Origin: Bacteroidaceae bacterium
GTDB taxonomy: Bacteria > Bacteroidota > Bacteroidia > Bacteroidales > Bacteroidaceae
Direction of reading: 5' to 3'
DNA: 64,000 nt
NCBI GenBank assembly: GCA_017379075.1
Contig: JAFNXL010000010.1
Coordinates: forward strand, 62,001 to 126,000
This document shows positions 54,585 to 63,302 of the stretch, piece after piece (position 1 is the first letter of the stretch; each line of letters begins with the position of its first letter). The notes beneath the pieces were generated by a model. The model ran no database searches. It saw only the letters and a program-made list of their open reading frames with translations, and was not told the origin of the DNA. A program made the translations under genes and the position numbers.

Positions 54585-55411
54585 AGTTCCAATTGTTTTC
54601 TGTAAACTGAATCCAATGTGTTACCTTCTTTATCTTTCCACACGAGCCAGCCATTATTGCTACTGCCTATGCAGAAGTCGGCGGCAGTGCTCGGGCTGGA
54701 GAAGGTTTTGTCAGAGGTCAACACCAGTTTATCCCCCTCTGTGGCCGTATATTCTTGCAGCATCTTCTCGCGTTTCTCTTTCCAGTTAAACGATGGCACC
54801 ATTGTTTGGGCTATTACGCTACCTTTCAGTACAGTAAAGCCATTGGAACTATAGAAACCTTTCGCTTCACATCCGCGCCCTTTAGTGTAGAACAGATGTT
54901 CAGCCTTGGGTTGCGACACCTCAAATATGTTGCAACCGATGAACGAAGCCAAGAACTTCACATCCTCAAAGAACTCATCCATTGAGTCCTGCTGATATTC
55001 GGGCAGATTTGGAGCCTTGGGGGTCTGCTTATTATCATTCAGAACAAAAACATTCGCTTTCTTAGCCTCAGCAATTGCTTTGTGTTCCAAGTATTGCACA
55101 TCGGCTTTGGTCATATCAGCATCCTTTGATACGAATATGAGCGCTTTTTGCCAGAACGCCTTCTTGCTATCGTGGTCTTTCACTCGTTCACGGAAATTCT
55201 CAGTCTCGCCTATGTATGCTTGTGGCTTGGTCGCTTCATCTTCACCTAACAATATGTAAAATGCTGGTTTCTGTAACTTCTCCTGCGTATTGAGATAAGC
55301 AAGATTCGAACGAGGGACAACAAACATCTGGCAAATCTTATTGCTGATGAATGCATATTGAGTTCCTTTCGGATCTCCGTCTATCAGGTATGTGGTTACT
55401 GTTTTGCCCAT
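54581..55411 (-). CDS. GIY-YIG nuclease domain plus DUF4357 protein
   Basis: 276 residues. A GIY-YIG-like region at about 48-130 (AFYILLGEDE, then AYIGETENFRERVKDH), followed by a DUF4357 domain at about 190-270 (GCEAKGFYSSNGFTVLKGS and the C-terminal GNTLDSVYR). This fused family is widespread in restriction-modification and defence loci. It is 62 bases downstream of hsdR and overlaps the HEPN gene. Probably a DNA-cleaving or DNA-sensing partner. Confidence 0.85.
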   Translation of the reverse strand: MGKTVTTYLIDGDPKGTQYAFISNKICQMFVVPRSNLAYLNTQEKLQKPAFYILLGEDEATKPQAYIGETENFRERVKDHDSKKAFWQKALIFVSKDADMTKADVQYLEHKAIAEAKKANVFVLNDNKQTPKAPNLPEYQQDSMDEFFEDVKFLASFIGCNIFEVSQPKAEHLFYTKGRGCEAKGFYSSNGFTVLKGSVIAQTMVPSFNWKEKREKMLQEYTATEGDKLVLTSDKTFSSPSTAADFCIGSSNNGWLVWKDKEGNTLDSVYRKQLEL

Positions 55412-55473
55412 GATTATATTTCAATAATTTATATATACAACTCTACAATTCATTTTGTAGCAGAAGTTATAAT

Positions 55474-57801
55474 TTACGAATACAACACCCGTTGCGCCTC
55501 ATAATAAGTATCGCGGGCTTTCAACGGACCTCCCATTTGCTGGATTCCTTCAGGGATAGAACCGAACTTCAAGGCAAGTAACTGAGGCAAACGCTTGGTG
55601 CCTAATTCTTCTACACCCGAAGTTACATAAGCCGTCATCAAGTACTCAATAAAATCCTTCTGGGCTTGTGGTAAGGCTTCTGCGTATGCTTTCAAGCGTT
55701 CGGCACGCTCGGCACGTTCGATTGGTGATGTGGCAAAGGAAATGTATTCAAGTACATCCAGCAAGTCGCTTGTGTCGGCATCGATGGCGTGGCGTATATC
55801 TTTCAATACCTCTACCCCATAGCCTGCTTGTTCCAGCTTTTCCAACAAGGCCTCGCGCGATTCCGGATTTGCCCATAATGCGCGTAAGTCTTCCAGCGAT
55901 TGGAAATAGTCAGGCATATCACCAAACATTTCGCTGATGAATTGCTGGGCACTAATTGGGCGTCCATCCTTGCCGTAGAACATCACCTCGTTGGCAAACT
56001 TGATGTTACGCTTCTTCTTGTCGCTGAGTATGATTTCCAGCGGTTCTTTCTTTGGTGTTGGTTCGTTACCTCCTAATTCCTCCTCTACTTTTCCGCAATT
56101 GCCTTCTTCCTCCTCAATGGTAGGATATGGTCGTGGTTTTTTGGTGCATGTACACGGATTGTTCTTGCACTTGGGGCATACCGGGTCGCCATCCCAATCG
56201 GGTTTGGCGTAGTTCTCGTAGGCACGTACAAAGTCGAAGATGGTGAAGTAATACTTGCCCTCATACACTCGTGTACCACGCCCCACAATCTGCTTGTATT
56301 CGATGATGGAGTTTACCGGGCGCATCAACACGATGTTACGCACGTTCAGTGCATCCACGCCCGTACTCAGTTTCTCGCTGGTAGTCAGTATGGTTGGGAT
56401 TGTCTTTTCGTTGTCCTTGAACTCGTCCAGGTAGCGTTCGCCCTCATCGCCGTCATTGGCAGTTACACGCACGCAATATTTTGGATTACCTTCATGCAGA
56501 CGGTTGATCATGTCTCGAACCTCGGCTGCATGATGTTGAGTCGCACAGAACACCAAGGTCTTTTCCATCGGGTCTATCAAACTCATAAACTCTTGTACAC
56601 GGGCTTCGTCACGTTGCCGTATCTTGATGTTTCCTTGATAGAAATCTTTTTCCGTATAGGTCTTGAACATATCCACCTCGCCACTCACCACCGTGTCATC
56701 GGGTGTGTAGTGATAGTCGTCGATGGTACTCTTCATGTTGATATGACGGAAAGGCGTCAAGAAACCATCGTCGATACCTTGCTTCAAGGAATACTCGTAG
56801 GCATGGTGTGTAAAGTAACCGTAAGTATTGGCATTCTGATCCACACGAGGAGTAGCAGTCAAGCCCAGTTGTACGGCACTTTCAAAGTAGTTGAGAATGG
56901 CACGCCAATTGCTTTCGTCCTTCGCACCACCCCGATGACATTCATCAATGATGATGAGGTCGAAGAAATCCTTGGGATACTGCCCGAAGTATGGTTCATC
57001 ATTCTCTCCGCTCATGAAGGTTTGGAAGATAGTGAAGAAGATACTTCCATTGGTTGGTACCCGTCCTTCCTTGCGGATGCTGCCCGGCTTGATACGCACC
57101 AAGGCATCGGAAGCAAATCCGTCGAACGAGTTGAAGGCTTGGGTAGCCAATGTATTGCGGTCGGCCAAGAAGAGGATGCGCGGACGGGTACCCGTACCGG
57201 CTACGTTCCATCTTGACTGAAAGAGTTTGTAAGCTATTTGGAAAGCAATGAATGTCTTGCCCGTACCCGTAGCCAAGGTAAGCAGGATGCGTCGTTCGCC
57301 TTTGGCAATGGCATCCAGCACGCGGTTGATGGCATTTTCTTGGTAGTAGCGTGGTTTGCGAGAGCCATCGGTGTAGAGAGGCTGTGTGCGGAGTTTGTCC
57401 CGCCATTCGTGGGCCTCGCCATAGGTCATCTGCCACAGTTCCTCGGGACTGGGGAAAGCATCCACAAATCCTTGTACACCCGTAGTGCGGTCTATCTGCC
57501 AAATACGGTCGCCATCGGCGGCATAGGTATAGCGTATGTCAAGCATCTCGGCATATTCTATGGCTTGCATTACGCCTTCCTGGTAGCCCACCTCATCGGC
57601 CTTGGCTTCCACCACCGCCATGCGTTGTCCTCGATAGAGCAACAGATAGTCGGCCTTCTTGCCCTTCATCTTCACCGATTGACTGATCTTGCCCCGTGTG
57701 ATGCGGTATTCGGTGCTGATGTGGCTTCCTTCCACTACGCTCCACCCGGCAGCTTTCAGTTGCGGGTCGATTTTATGGATTCGGGTATCGCTTTCGTTCA
57801 T
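55474..57801 (-). CDS. hsdR: Type I restriction enzyme R subunit (EcoEI-like)
   Basis: 775 residues. N-terminal nuclease region KADYLLLYRGQRMAVVEAKA with D...ExK; helicase Walker A LATGTGKTFIAFQ near 175-188, DECHRGG box, and the EcoEI_R_C end. A four-Cys cluster CPKCKNNPCTC at about 540-551 is present. It cuts DNA after translocation by the complex. Separated from hsdS by the AlbA_2 gene and preceded by a 20-bp direct repeat, so it probably has its own control. Confidence 0.93.
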   Translation of the reverse strand: MNESDTRIHKIDPQLKAAGWSVVEGSHISTEYRITRGKISQSVKMKGKKADYLLLYRGQRMAVVEAKADEVGYQEGVMQAIEYAEMLDIRYTYAADGDRIWQIDRTTGVQGFVDAFPSPEELWQMTYGEAHEWRDKLRTQPLYTDGSRKPRYYQENAINRVLDAIAKGERRILLTLATGTGKTFIAFQIAYKLFQSRWNVAGTGTRPRILFLADRNTLATQAFNSFDGFASDALVRIKPGSIRKEGRVPTNGSIFFTIFQTFMSGENDEPYFGQYPKDFFDLIIIDECHRGGAKDESNWRAILNYFESAVQLGLTATPRVDQNANTYGYFTHHAYEYSLKQGIDDGFLTPFRHINMKSTIDDYHYTPDDTVVSGEVDMFKTYTEKDFYQGNIKIRQRDEARVQEFMSLIDPMEKTLVFCATQHHAAEVRDMINRLHEGNPKYCVRVTANDGDEGERYLDEFKDNEKTIPTILTTSEKLSTGVDALNVRNIVLMRPVNSIIEYKQIVGRGTRVYEGKYYFTIFDFVRAYENYAKPDWDGDPVCPKCKNNPCTCTKKPRPYPTIEEEEGNCGKVEEELGGNEPTPKKEPLEIILSDKKKRNIKFANEVMFYGKDGRPISAQQFISEMFGDMPDYFQSLEDLRALWANPESREALLEKLEQAGYGVEVLKDIRHAIDADTSDLLDVLEYISFATSPIERAERAERLKAYAEALPQAQKDFIEYLMTAYVTSGVEELGTKRLPQLLALKFGSIPEGIQQMGGPLKARDTYYEAQRVLYS

Positions 57802-57844
57802 ATTGGTTCCTTTTATACGTTACACAAAGAGCCTTTAAAGAGGA

Positions 57845-57918
57845 CGGATTTACTTTGCAAATAAGAACATTCTATAAATCAATAATTTATAACAAACACG
57901 GATTTGCTTTGCAAATAA
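57845..57918. repeat. 20-bp direct repeat upstream of hsdR
   Basis: CGGATTTACTTTGCAAATAA at 57845-57864 and CGGATTTGCTTTGCAAATAA at 57899-57918, one mismatch, 54 bases apart, in the 119-base gap between the AlbA_2 stop and the hsdR start. Each includes TTTGCAAA, a small palindrome. Possible operator. Confidence 0.65.
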
Positions 57919-57920
57919 AA

Positions 57921-59360
57921 TCAAGCGTAATAAGGGATATAGGTTGAATACTTTTTTGATGTTATATTTTCATCGGATAACTTAATCTTTTTAGATTCCA
58001 ATGTATCTGCAATAATGCGCGATGCTACCGAAGATTGGTTTTTGTCTATTCCGAAGCGTTCTCTGACAGATTGATTGTTTATAGCCCTATTGTCTTCATA
58101 TACCAAACAAGCATGTTGATAACAAGCTTCTATCTTTTCCTGTTTTGTCATTTCTGATAATTCCTTCTGCATAAACAAGAATACACGCGTATGATTTTCT
58201 CCTTTTGTAATCTTGGCAGCAGGCAAAAGCATACTCTCTATGGCTTCTACAGCTCTGTCTATACCACTTCCTCTTCGTTCGCATATGCCCAACAAGAACA
58301 TGGCTTGTGCCAAATGCTCATTTCTGGATTGTGGTGGCAAATCCAACAGACGGTTCACATCGTGCAAAGGTGCACCCGGATTGGTAATAGAAATGCGATT
58401 ATCAAAAATCTCCACCACTACTTGCATCCCCTCGACAGCAAAATCCTGATGAATCAGTGCATTTGCAACAAATTCTCTGATTGCAATTTGGGGATAAGCT
58501 GGTATCATCTTTCGCACCACTCCTATTTCTTCAACCGAAGTCAGTTTCATGATATAATCTACCAATCCTTCAAACCCAACAACATAACCCAATCCACCTA
58601 TTTGTTCGGAAAGCAAATCCCTATTATTGCTTCCGGCATATTTTCTAACAATGACTGAATGAGATTTCAAGCCTTCAAATTCTGCAATGTTTTTGGCAAA
58701 AAGTATTGCTCCCATGTTGGTGATATGCCAGCCTTCTTCGGTTTGAATACAAAGTCCGAATTCTTCCAGTCTTCTGGCAATAATTTGTTTATCCTTAGGT
58801 ATTTCTTTGCCTGACATTTCAAAGTATTTGTTATAATCCAGCAAAGAAAGCAATTCATCAGTGCTAACATTCTCCTTAGCTATCCGTTGCTCAAAAGAGA
58901 GACCTTGCGAATCCGCTATTAATGACTTGATTTGAGAACGTGACATCTTTACCGTTTGACCTGCTGAACGTGTATAAGAATCCCAGATTTCTTTACCTCT
59001 TAAATGAATGGGTTTATCCATTTGTTCTGATATATGGATGAAAAGCAAGGCATGTCCCTTATAATCTGTTGTCCAATGTTCAACAGATATTGATGAAGAA
59101 AGATTGTTCTTAGCAATATTCCCTAATTTCTTGATAATGTCATCACATGCTTCTTTGGTCATTGAAGAGAAAGTGGCATCATCATTCACACCAAAAACAA
59201 GAATTCCTCCGCCCTTAAGGTTTGAAAATGCGCAAAGATGCTGAGCTAATCTCTCAGTTTTACATGACAACCCACTTTTCCAGTCAAGTTCATTCAATTC
59301 CACTGCAACAGGATAGAGACTGTCCTCCAATATATCTAAAGCTTTTTCTTTCCAATTCAT
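57921..59360 (-). CDS. AlbA_2 / ATPase-like protein between hsdS and hsdR
   Basis: 479 residues from the Met at 59360 (MNWKEKALDILEDSLYPVAV); a longer frame to 59390 would overlap the -7 box. AlbA_2 domain at about 20-140 (AFSNLKGGGILVFGVNDDA), ATPase-like segment near 305-370 (IREFVANALIHQDF, then ISITNPGAPLHD), GICERRGSGIDRAVEAIE, and a C-terminal helix-turn-helix-like end (NNQSVRERFGIDKNQ). Unlike its two relatives here it lacks a tetrapeptide repeat linker. Confidence 0.85.
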   Translation of the reverse strand: MNWKEKALDILEDSLYPVAVELNELDWKSGLSCKTERLAQHLCAFSNLKGGGILVFGVNDDATFSSMTKEACDDIIKKLGNIAKNNLSSSISVEHWTTDYKGHALLFIHISEQMDKPIHLRGKEIWDSYTRSAGQTVKMSRSQIKSLIADSQGLSFEQRIAKENVSTDELLSLLDYNKYFEMSGKEIPKDKQIIARRLEEFGLCIQTEEGWHITNMGAILFAKNIAEFEGLKSHSVIVRKYAGSNNRDLLSEQIGGLGYVVGFEGLVDYIMKLTSVEEIGVVRKMIPAYPQIAIREFVANALIHQDFAVEGMQVVVEIFDNRISITNPGAPLHDVNRLLDLPPQSRNEHLAQAMFLLGICERRGSGIDRAVEAIESMLLPAAKITKGENHTRVFLFMQKELSEMTKQEKIEACYQHACLVYEDNRAINNQSVRERFGIDKNQSSVASRIIADTLESKKIKLSDENITSKKYSTYIPYYA

Positions 59361-59387
59361 AACTTGTGTTACATGAATTAATTTATG

Positions 59388-59395
59388 CAAAAGTA
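59388..59395 (-). promoter_or_regulatory. -7 box (TACTTTTG) of AlbA_2 gene in RM locus
   Basis: Minus-strand TACTTTTG 27 bases upstream of the Met at 59360 and 68 bases below the hsdS stop, supporting independent transcription. Confidence 0.5.
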
Positions 59396-59463
59396 AACAA
59401 TTTTAAAAGATTATATGACATTATCTATCTAAATAATTATTCTTTTACTTCATTTTTATCGTT

Positions 59464-60684
59464 TTATAGCTCTCCACTAAATGCCTGACGAAGAATGCTT
59501 TGCTTCAAGGCATCGCACTCGCGGATGGTTTGTTGAGCAACTTGTTCCAAACGACGGCATTTTTCGCTGAGAGTGTCGAGGATTGCGACGATGCGGTGTT
59601 GTTCTTCTAGGGTAGGATAAACAAAATTAATAGTTTGAATAGACTTTGCACTAATATTTGCTTGATGTACAGCACCTACAATTAAAGGTTTCAAATAACC
59701 TAGTCTTCTTTGTAAGTTAATGTAATAATTAGCAAACTTTGGAGCAATTTCTTTATTCAATCTAATTCTTATGATATAGCCTGCAATAACCATTTTTTCA
59801 TCATTTTCAAATACGCATGATTTGCCTACAAGTTCATGGCTATTAGTACGATTAAACAACAAATCACCCTTTTCTACCATACATTTAGCCAATTCTTTGT
59901 CAGGAACTGTTATATATTTAAGATTGTTTAAATCCAATGTACCATCTAATGTTATATTATTCATCCTTAAATATTTATATATACCGTTTTCTGAAGAGGG
60001 CAAACTTGTTCCATAGCTGATATTGTTACATACTTCCCCCAACTTTTTCTCCACCCAACCTTCTTTAGGTTTTAATTCTTGTGCAAGAACTTGCTGGAAG
60101 AGTGCTTTTGCATTCTTCAAATTCTCCTCGGCATTCTTTTTCAGTGCATCAATCTTCTCGAACGATGCATCCAATATGGAGACTATGCGGTTTTGCTCTT
60201 CGAGGGGAGGAAGAGGGATTTCAAGTTCTAAATATCCTTTAAAGTCCAAGTTATGGATACCTGTTGTATTAGATTGTAATGGGAATGTAGAACCTTTAAT
60301 ATAATGATTATATAGTGCTTTCTGTAAAAATGAAGAATCAATAATTTTATTGTCAATTATTCTTATGCGAGATGTAAAATTACTATAAGAAAAATTACCC
60401 TCTTTTATATTAAATAAAACAGGCCTTCCTACCGGTTGCTTATCACTACCTCCTGATTTTTCTATTATTATATCTCCATATTCTAATTTTCGTGTTAGAA
60501 AGTGTTTTTCTTCTGCATCTATATATTCTATTTCATCAAGACGTAATTTACAATCTTTTGTAAAATTGGTATTCCTGATTACAGCTATATTAATATAAGG
60601 CGGTTTTTTACCCTTCCATAATCCATTTGAAGTTGTTACAATCTTACCTAACTTCACCATTTCCCATCCTTCTTTCATACTCAC
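59464..60684 (-). CDS. hsdS: Type I restriction specificity subunit
   Basis: 406 residues with two target recognition domains, each followed by a conserved helix: PLPPLEEQNRIVSILDASFEKI near 170-192 and TLEEQHRIVAILDTLSEKCR near 358-380. The end QSILRQAFSGEL is typical. It sets the DNA sequence recognised by HsdM/HsdR. Only one hsdS is seen, with no inverted partner copy, so no phase-variable shuffling is evident here. Confidence 0.93.
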   Translation of the reverse strand: MSMKEGWEMVKLGKIVTTSNGLWKGKKPPYINIAVIRNTNFTKDCKLRLDEIEYIDAEEKHFLTRKLEYGDIIIEKSGGSDKQPVGRPVLFNIKEGNFSYSNFTSRIRIIDNKIIDSSFLQKALYNHYIKGSTFPLQSNTTGIHNLDFKGYLELEIPLPPLEEQNRIVSILDASFEKIDALKKNAEENLKNAKALFQQVLAQELKPKEGWVEKKLGEVCNNISYGTSLPSSENGIYKYLRMNNITLDGTLDLNNLKYITVPDKELAKCMVEKGDLLFNRTNSHELVGKSCVFENDEKMVIAGYIIRIRLNKEIAPKFANYYINLQRRLGYLKPLIVGAVHQANISAKSIQTINFVYPTLEEQHRIVAILDTLSEKCRRLEQVAQQTIRECDALKQSILRQAFSGEL

Positions 60685-60685
60685 T

Positions 60686-61081
60686 TCAATTTCTTTTTAA
60701 ATCTTGTACGTTTTTAAGGATTTCCTTCAGATTGTGTGTACAATCACTATATATCTTCAATTCCATTTGCGATTTGGATGCATAATATCTACGTGTCATC
60801 TCGTCTTCCCATTCTTTGGGCATATCAGAATTATTTATTTTGTCCATAGCACTGCTTTCTTCTGATGCTATCTTCACATTAGTAATTACCTTTTGAATTT
60901 CCACCTCTAATAATTTGATGGTTGTATCTATCTGTAAAGCCGATAATTCTTTTACACTTGCAATCTGTCGTGACGCATCCTTTGAAGTAGAGCGTGCCGA
61001 ACCAATGGCAATACCAATTGATGCTACCGAAAGCAATATAGAAGCCAAACCCTCCCAGTGTTCTGCTATAAAATTCATCAT
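60686..61081 (-). CDS. Small membrane/coiled-coil protein inside type I RM operon
   Basis: 131 residues with an N-terminal hydrophobic segment at about 10-28 (GLASILLSVASIGIAIGSAR) and a helical Lys/Glu-rich rest. No family recognised. Its ATG overlaps the hsdM stop as ATGATG, and its stop is one base before the hsdS start, so it is translated together with both. An accessory membrane factor in a restriction operon is unexpected. Confidence 0.75.
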   Translation of the reverse strand: MMNFIAEHWEGLASILLSVASIGIAIGSARSTSKDASRQIASVKELSALQIDTTIKLLEVEIQKVITNVKIASEESSAMDKINNSDMPKEWEDEMTRRYYASKSQMELKIYSDCTHNLKEILKNVQDLKRN

Positions 61082-62520
61082 AACATTCCCAAAATCTCAT
61101 CCAACAACTGCTTGCTTTCCTCATTCAGCGCCACAATCTCATCAGCAATTTCACGAGGAGTACGTTCATCCACCTCCTCCACCTTGTGCGGATTCTTCAC
61201 GCTCATGTCGAGGTTGGCATCAAGGTCGGCAATACGGTGTGTCCACGAGTGGTCGCTATCGGCACGTGTTTCGCTCAAAGTGAGAAACTCTTCCAAGTCC
61301 TTTTCGGTAAGCGGTTTGGTCTTGGTGAAGTGCTTCTCCAACTGATAGTACCACACACTTTCGGTTGGCTCGCCCTTGGTAAAAAAGAGCACCACCGTTT
61401 TCACACCTGCACCGGTGAACACACCACTAGGCAAGTCCAAAATGGCATCTACACGGCATTCTTCCAACAACTTCTGACGAAGTGCCACACTGGCATTGTC
61501 GGAATTGGAAAGGAACGTATTCTTGATAACGATACCCGCACGGCCACCGGCACGCAGCATCTTGATGAAGTGCTGAAGGAACATATAGGCTGTTTCGCCC
61601 GAACGGATAGGGAAATTCTGTTGTACCTCGTCGCGTTCGCTTCCTCCGAAAGGCGGATTAGCAAGCACCACATTCATCTGGTCGGAGGTCTGCACATTGG
61701 CAAGGTTCTCGGTCAGCGTGTTGGTCTTGATGATGTTAGGCGATTCCACACCGTGCAGAATCAGGTTCATCATGGCAATAATGTACGCCAAGCCTTTCAG
61801 TTCCTTCCCGTAGAATGTACGCTTTTGGAGGGTATCTTCATCGGCTGCACTTTGGATATGCTCGTGCATATAGCTATAAGCCTCACACAAGAAGCCTGCC
61901 GAACCGCAAGCTCCATCGTACACGGTCTCTCCTATCTGCGGAGCTACCTTCTTCACAATGGTACGGATGAGTGGACGCGGTGTGTAATACTCGCCACCGT
62001 TGCGTCCGGCATTGCCCATCTGCTTGAGTCGGTCTTCGTAGATTTGCGTCATCTCGTGACGGTCTTCGGCTGTTTGGAAACGAAGCTCGTCCACGTGTTC
62101 GATGATGTCGCGGAGGTTGTATCCGCTGGATATCTTGTTGCGTATTTCGGTAAAGATGATTCCGACCTTAAACTCAATGGTATCGGCTTCGAAGCGTTCT
62201 TTGAAGCGTTGCAGATAAGGGAACAAACGGGCATTGACAAACTCAATCAAGTCATCGCCCACCAAGGCACGGTTGCGGTCGTATTCGCCATCGGCAGTAC
62301 GTGGCATCGCCCATGCACTCCACTGATAGTCTGTATCAATGATTCGTGTATAAGGTTCTCCGGTGAGCATGGCCGACATTTCGCGTGTCTGTTCCAAATC
62401 GTCCAAGTATTTCAAGAAGAGTATCCACGAACTTTGCTCCACATAGTCGAGTGCGGTAGCACAGCCCTCGTCGTGGCGAAGGGTATTATCAATTGCTTTA
62501 AAGGTTGATTCGAATGCCAT
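61078..62520 (-). CDS. hsdM: Type I restriction-modification methyltransferase subunit
   Basis: 480 residues. Adenine-methyltransferase motifs: DGACGSAGFLCEAY near 197-210 (motif I, usually DPACGSGGFL) and LANPPFGG near 284-291 (motif IV, NPPF). N-terminal HsdM domain with helical region DDLEQTREMSAM. It methylates adenine within the recognition sequence set by HsdS. Promoter TAACTTTG lies 25 bases upstream. Confidence 0.95.
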   Translation of the reverse strand: MAFESTFKAIDNTLRHDEGCATALDYVEQSSWILFLKYLDDLEQTREMSAMLTGEPYTRIIDTDYQWSAWAMPRTADGEYDRNRALVGDDLIEFVNARLFPYLQRFKERFEADTIEFKVGIIFTEIRNKISSGYNLRDIIEHVDELRFQTAEDRHEMTQIYEDRLKQMGNAGRNGGEYYTPRPLIRTIVKKVAPQIGETVYDGACGSAGFLCEAYSYMHEHIQSAADEDTLQKRTFYGKELKGLAYIIAMMNLILHGVESPNIIKTNTLTENLANVQTSDQMNVVLANPPFGGSERDEVQQNFPIRSGETAYMFLQHFIKMLRAGGRAGIVIKNTFLSNSDNASVALRQKLLEECRVDAILDLPSGVFTGAGVKTVVLFFTKGEPTESVWYYQLEKHFTKTKPLTEKDLEEFLTLSETRADSDHSWTHRIADLDANLDMSVKNPHKVEEVDERTPREIADEIVALNEESKQLLDEILGML

Positions 62521-62544
62521 AATTGTCTTTCATTTTCATTGGTA

Positions 62545-62552
62545 CAAAGTTA
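62545..62552 (-). promoter_or_regulatory. -7 box (TAACTTTG) of hsdM operon
   Basis: Minus-strand TAACTTTG 25 bases before the hsdM ATG at 62520. Confidence 0.6.
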
Positions 62553-62698
62553 ACCAAAAATAAGTGAAACGCCAAATAAAGACAAAAGACATTCTTCCTT
62601 CTCTCCAAAAACAACAGGAGAAGGGTCGAAACGCGGAAAACAAACACACCAACAGGGGGCGTTCAGCAAGCGAATTCGCCCGCAGTTTGAAGGCCCGA

Positions 62699-62819
62699 TT
62701 TTTACATCACGATGTAAACAGACTTACCGTTCTATGTAAACGCACTTACCTCACTATGTAAATCTGTTTACACTTAAGGGTAAATGCGTTTACAATCCAA
62801 TGCAAGCGCAATGTAAACG
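62699..62819. repeat. 121-bp palindrome array, copy B (22-bp units)
   Basis: Same length and layout as copy A at 15946-16066, starting with the identical TTTTTACATCACGATGTAA and with CTTAAGGGTAAAT at the same offset of 74. The units are GTAA-N6-TTAC every 22 bp; the 6-base cores differ from copy A, while flanks and spacing are unchanged. Confidence 0.9.
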
Positions 62820-63144
62820 CAACGCGCTGAATACTAAATCACAATCACATTTTTCAGTTGACAGATAAAATCGAAAAGGTTACTCTTATTGGGGAAGACA
62901 AAGGCGGCTCAGGCCTTTACGTCAAGTTCATATTTTCGTTCTTCTTGCGTGTGTACTTTTGCAACACACTAATCAAGCCCAAACACGGCAAGCAGATACG
63001 GATTTGAGATTATGAAACGAGAAAGTTTAAGGCATCAATTCTGTCAAATCTTTTTACCACGTCTTTCCTGTATTACAGAAGCCTTTTAAGGTAAAATATG
63101 GTGCAAATCCAGAAAAAAGCCAATAACCCCCTAATACAGGGTTT

Positions 63145-63218
63145 CCAATTGGGAAAAAAAATTTCTCCAACTGGAAACATATTTTTTTTCAACTGGGCAC
63201 TTTTTTCCGCCCAACTGG
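63145..63218. repeat. 22-bp palindrome array (CCAACTGG type)
   Basis: CCAATTGG at 63145, CCAACTGG at 63167, TCAACTGG at 63189 and CCAACTGG at 63211 are exactly 22 bp apart. The intervening bases are AT-rich and not conserved. Confidence 0.85.
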
Positions 63219-63302
63219 GCATTTCTCATATATGCCATTAAGACCATCATCCTAATGGCACATAATTTTGTAAAGATTCTTTACTATAATGGAATCGTAT
63301 TA

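Larger units (their letters stand above)
62521..63302. other. Gene-free gap with two palindrome arrays upstream of hsdM
   Basis: 782 bases between hsdM and the RhuM-Fic gene. It contains the hsdM promoter, the 121-bp array copy B (62699-62819), a CCAACTGG array (63145-63218) and a TACTTTTG box at 62954-62961. A 25-codon frame at 63012-63089 is the only open frame following that box; it has no recognisable feature. Confidence 0.7.

Noticed and set aside
59464..60684. Phase-variable hsdS inversion system
   Set aside because: Only one hsdS copy, no inverted partial copy and no recombinase gene found nearby in the window.
63012..63089. 25-codon frame about 50 bases after a TACTTTTG box
   Set aside because: Plausible promoter spacing but too short to distinguish from chance; no feature in the peptide. 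Could be re-examined with expression data.
62699..63218. Possible CRISPR array because of regular repeats
   Set aside because: Units are 21-22 bp in total with palindromic cores and no constant repeat separated by unique spacers; no cas genes in the window.
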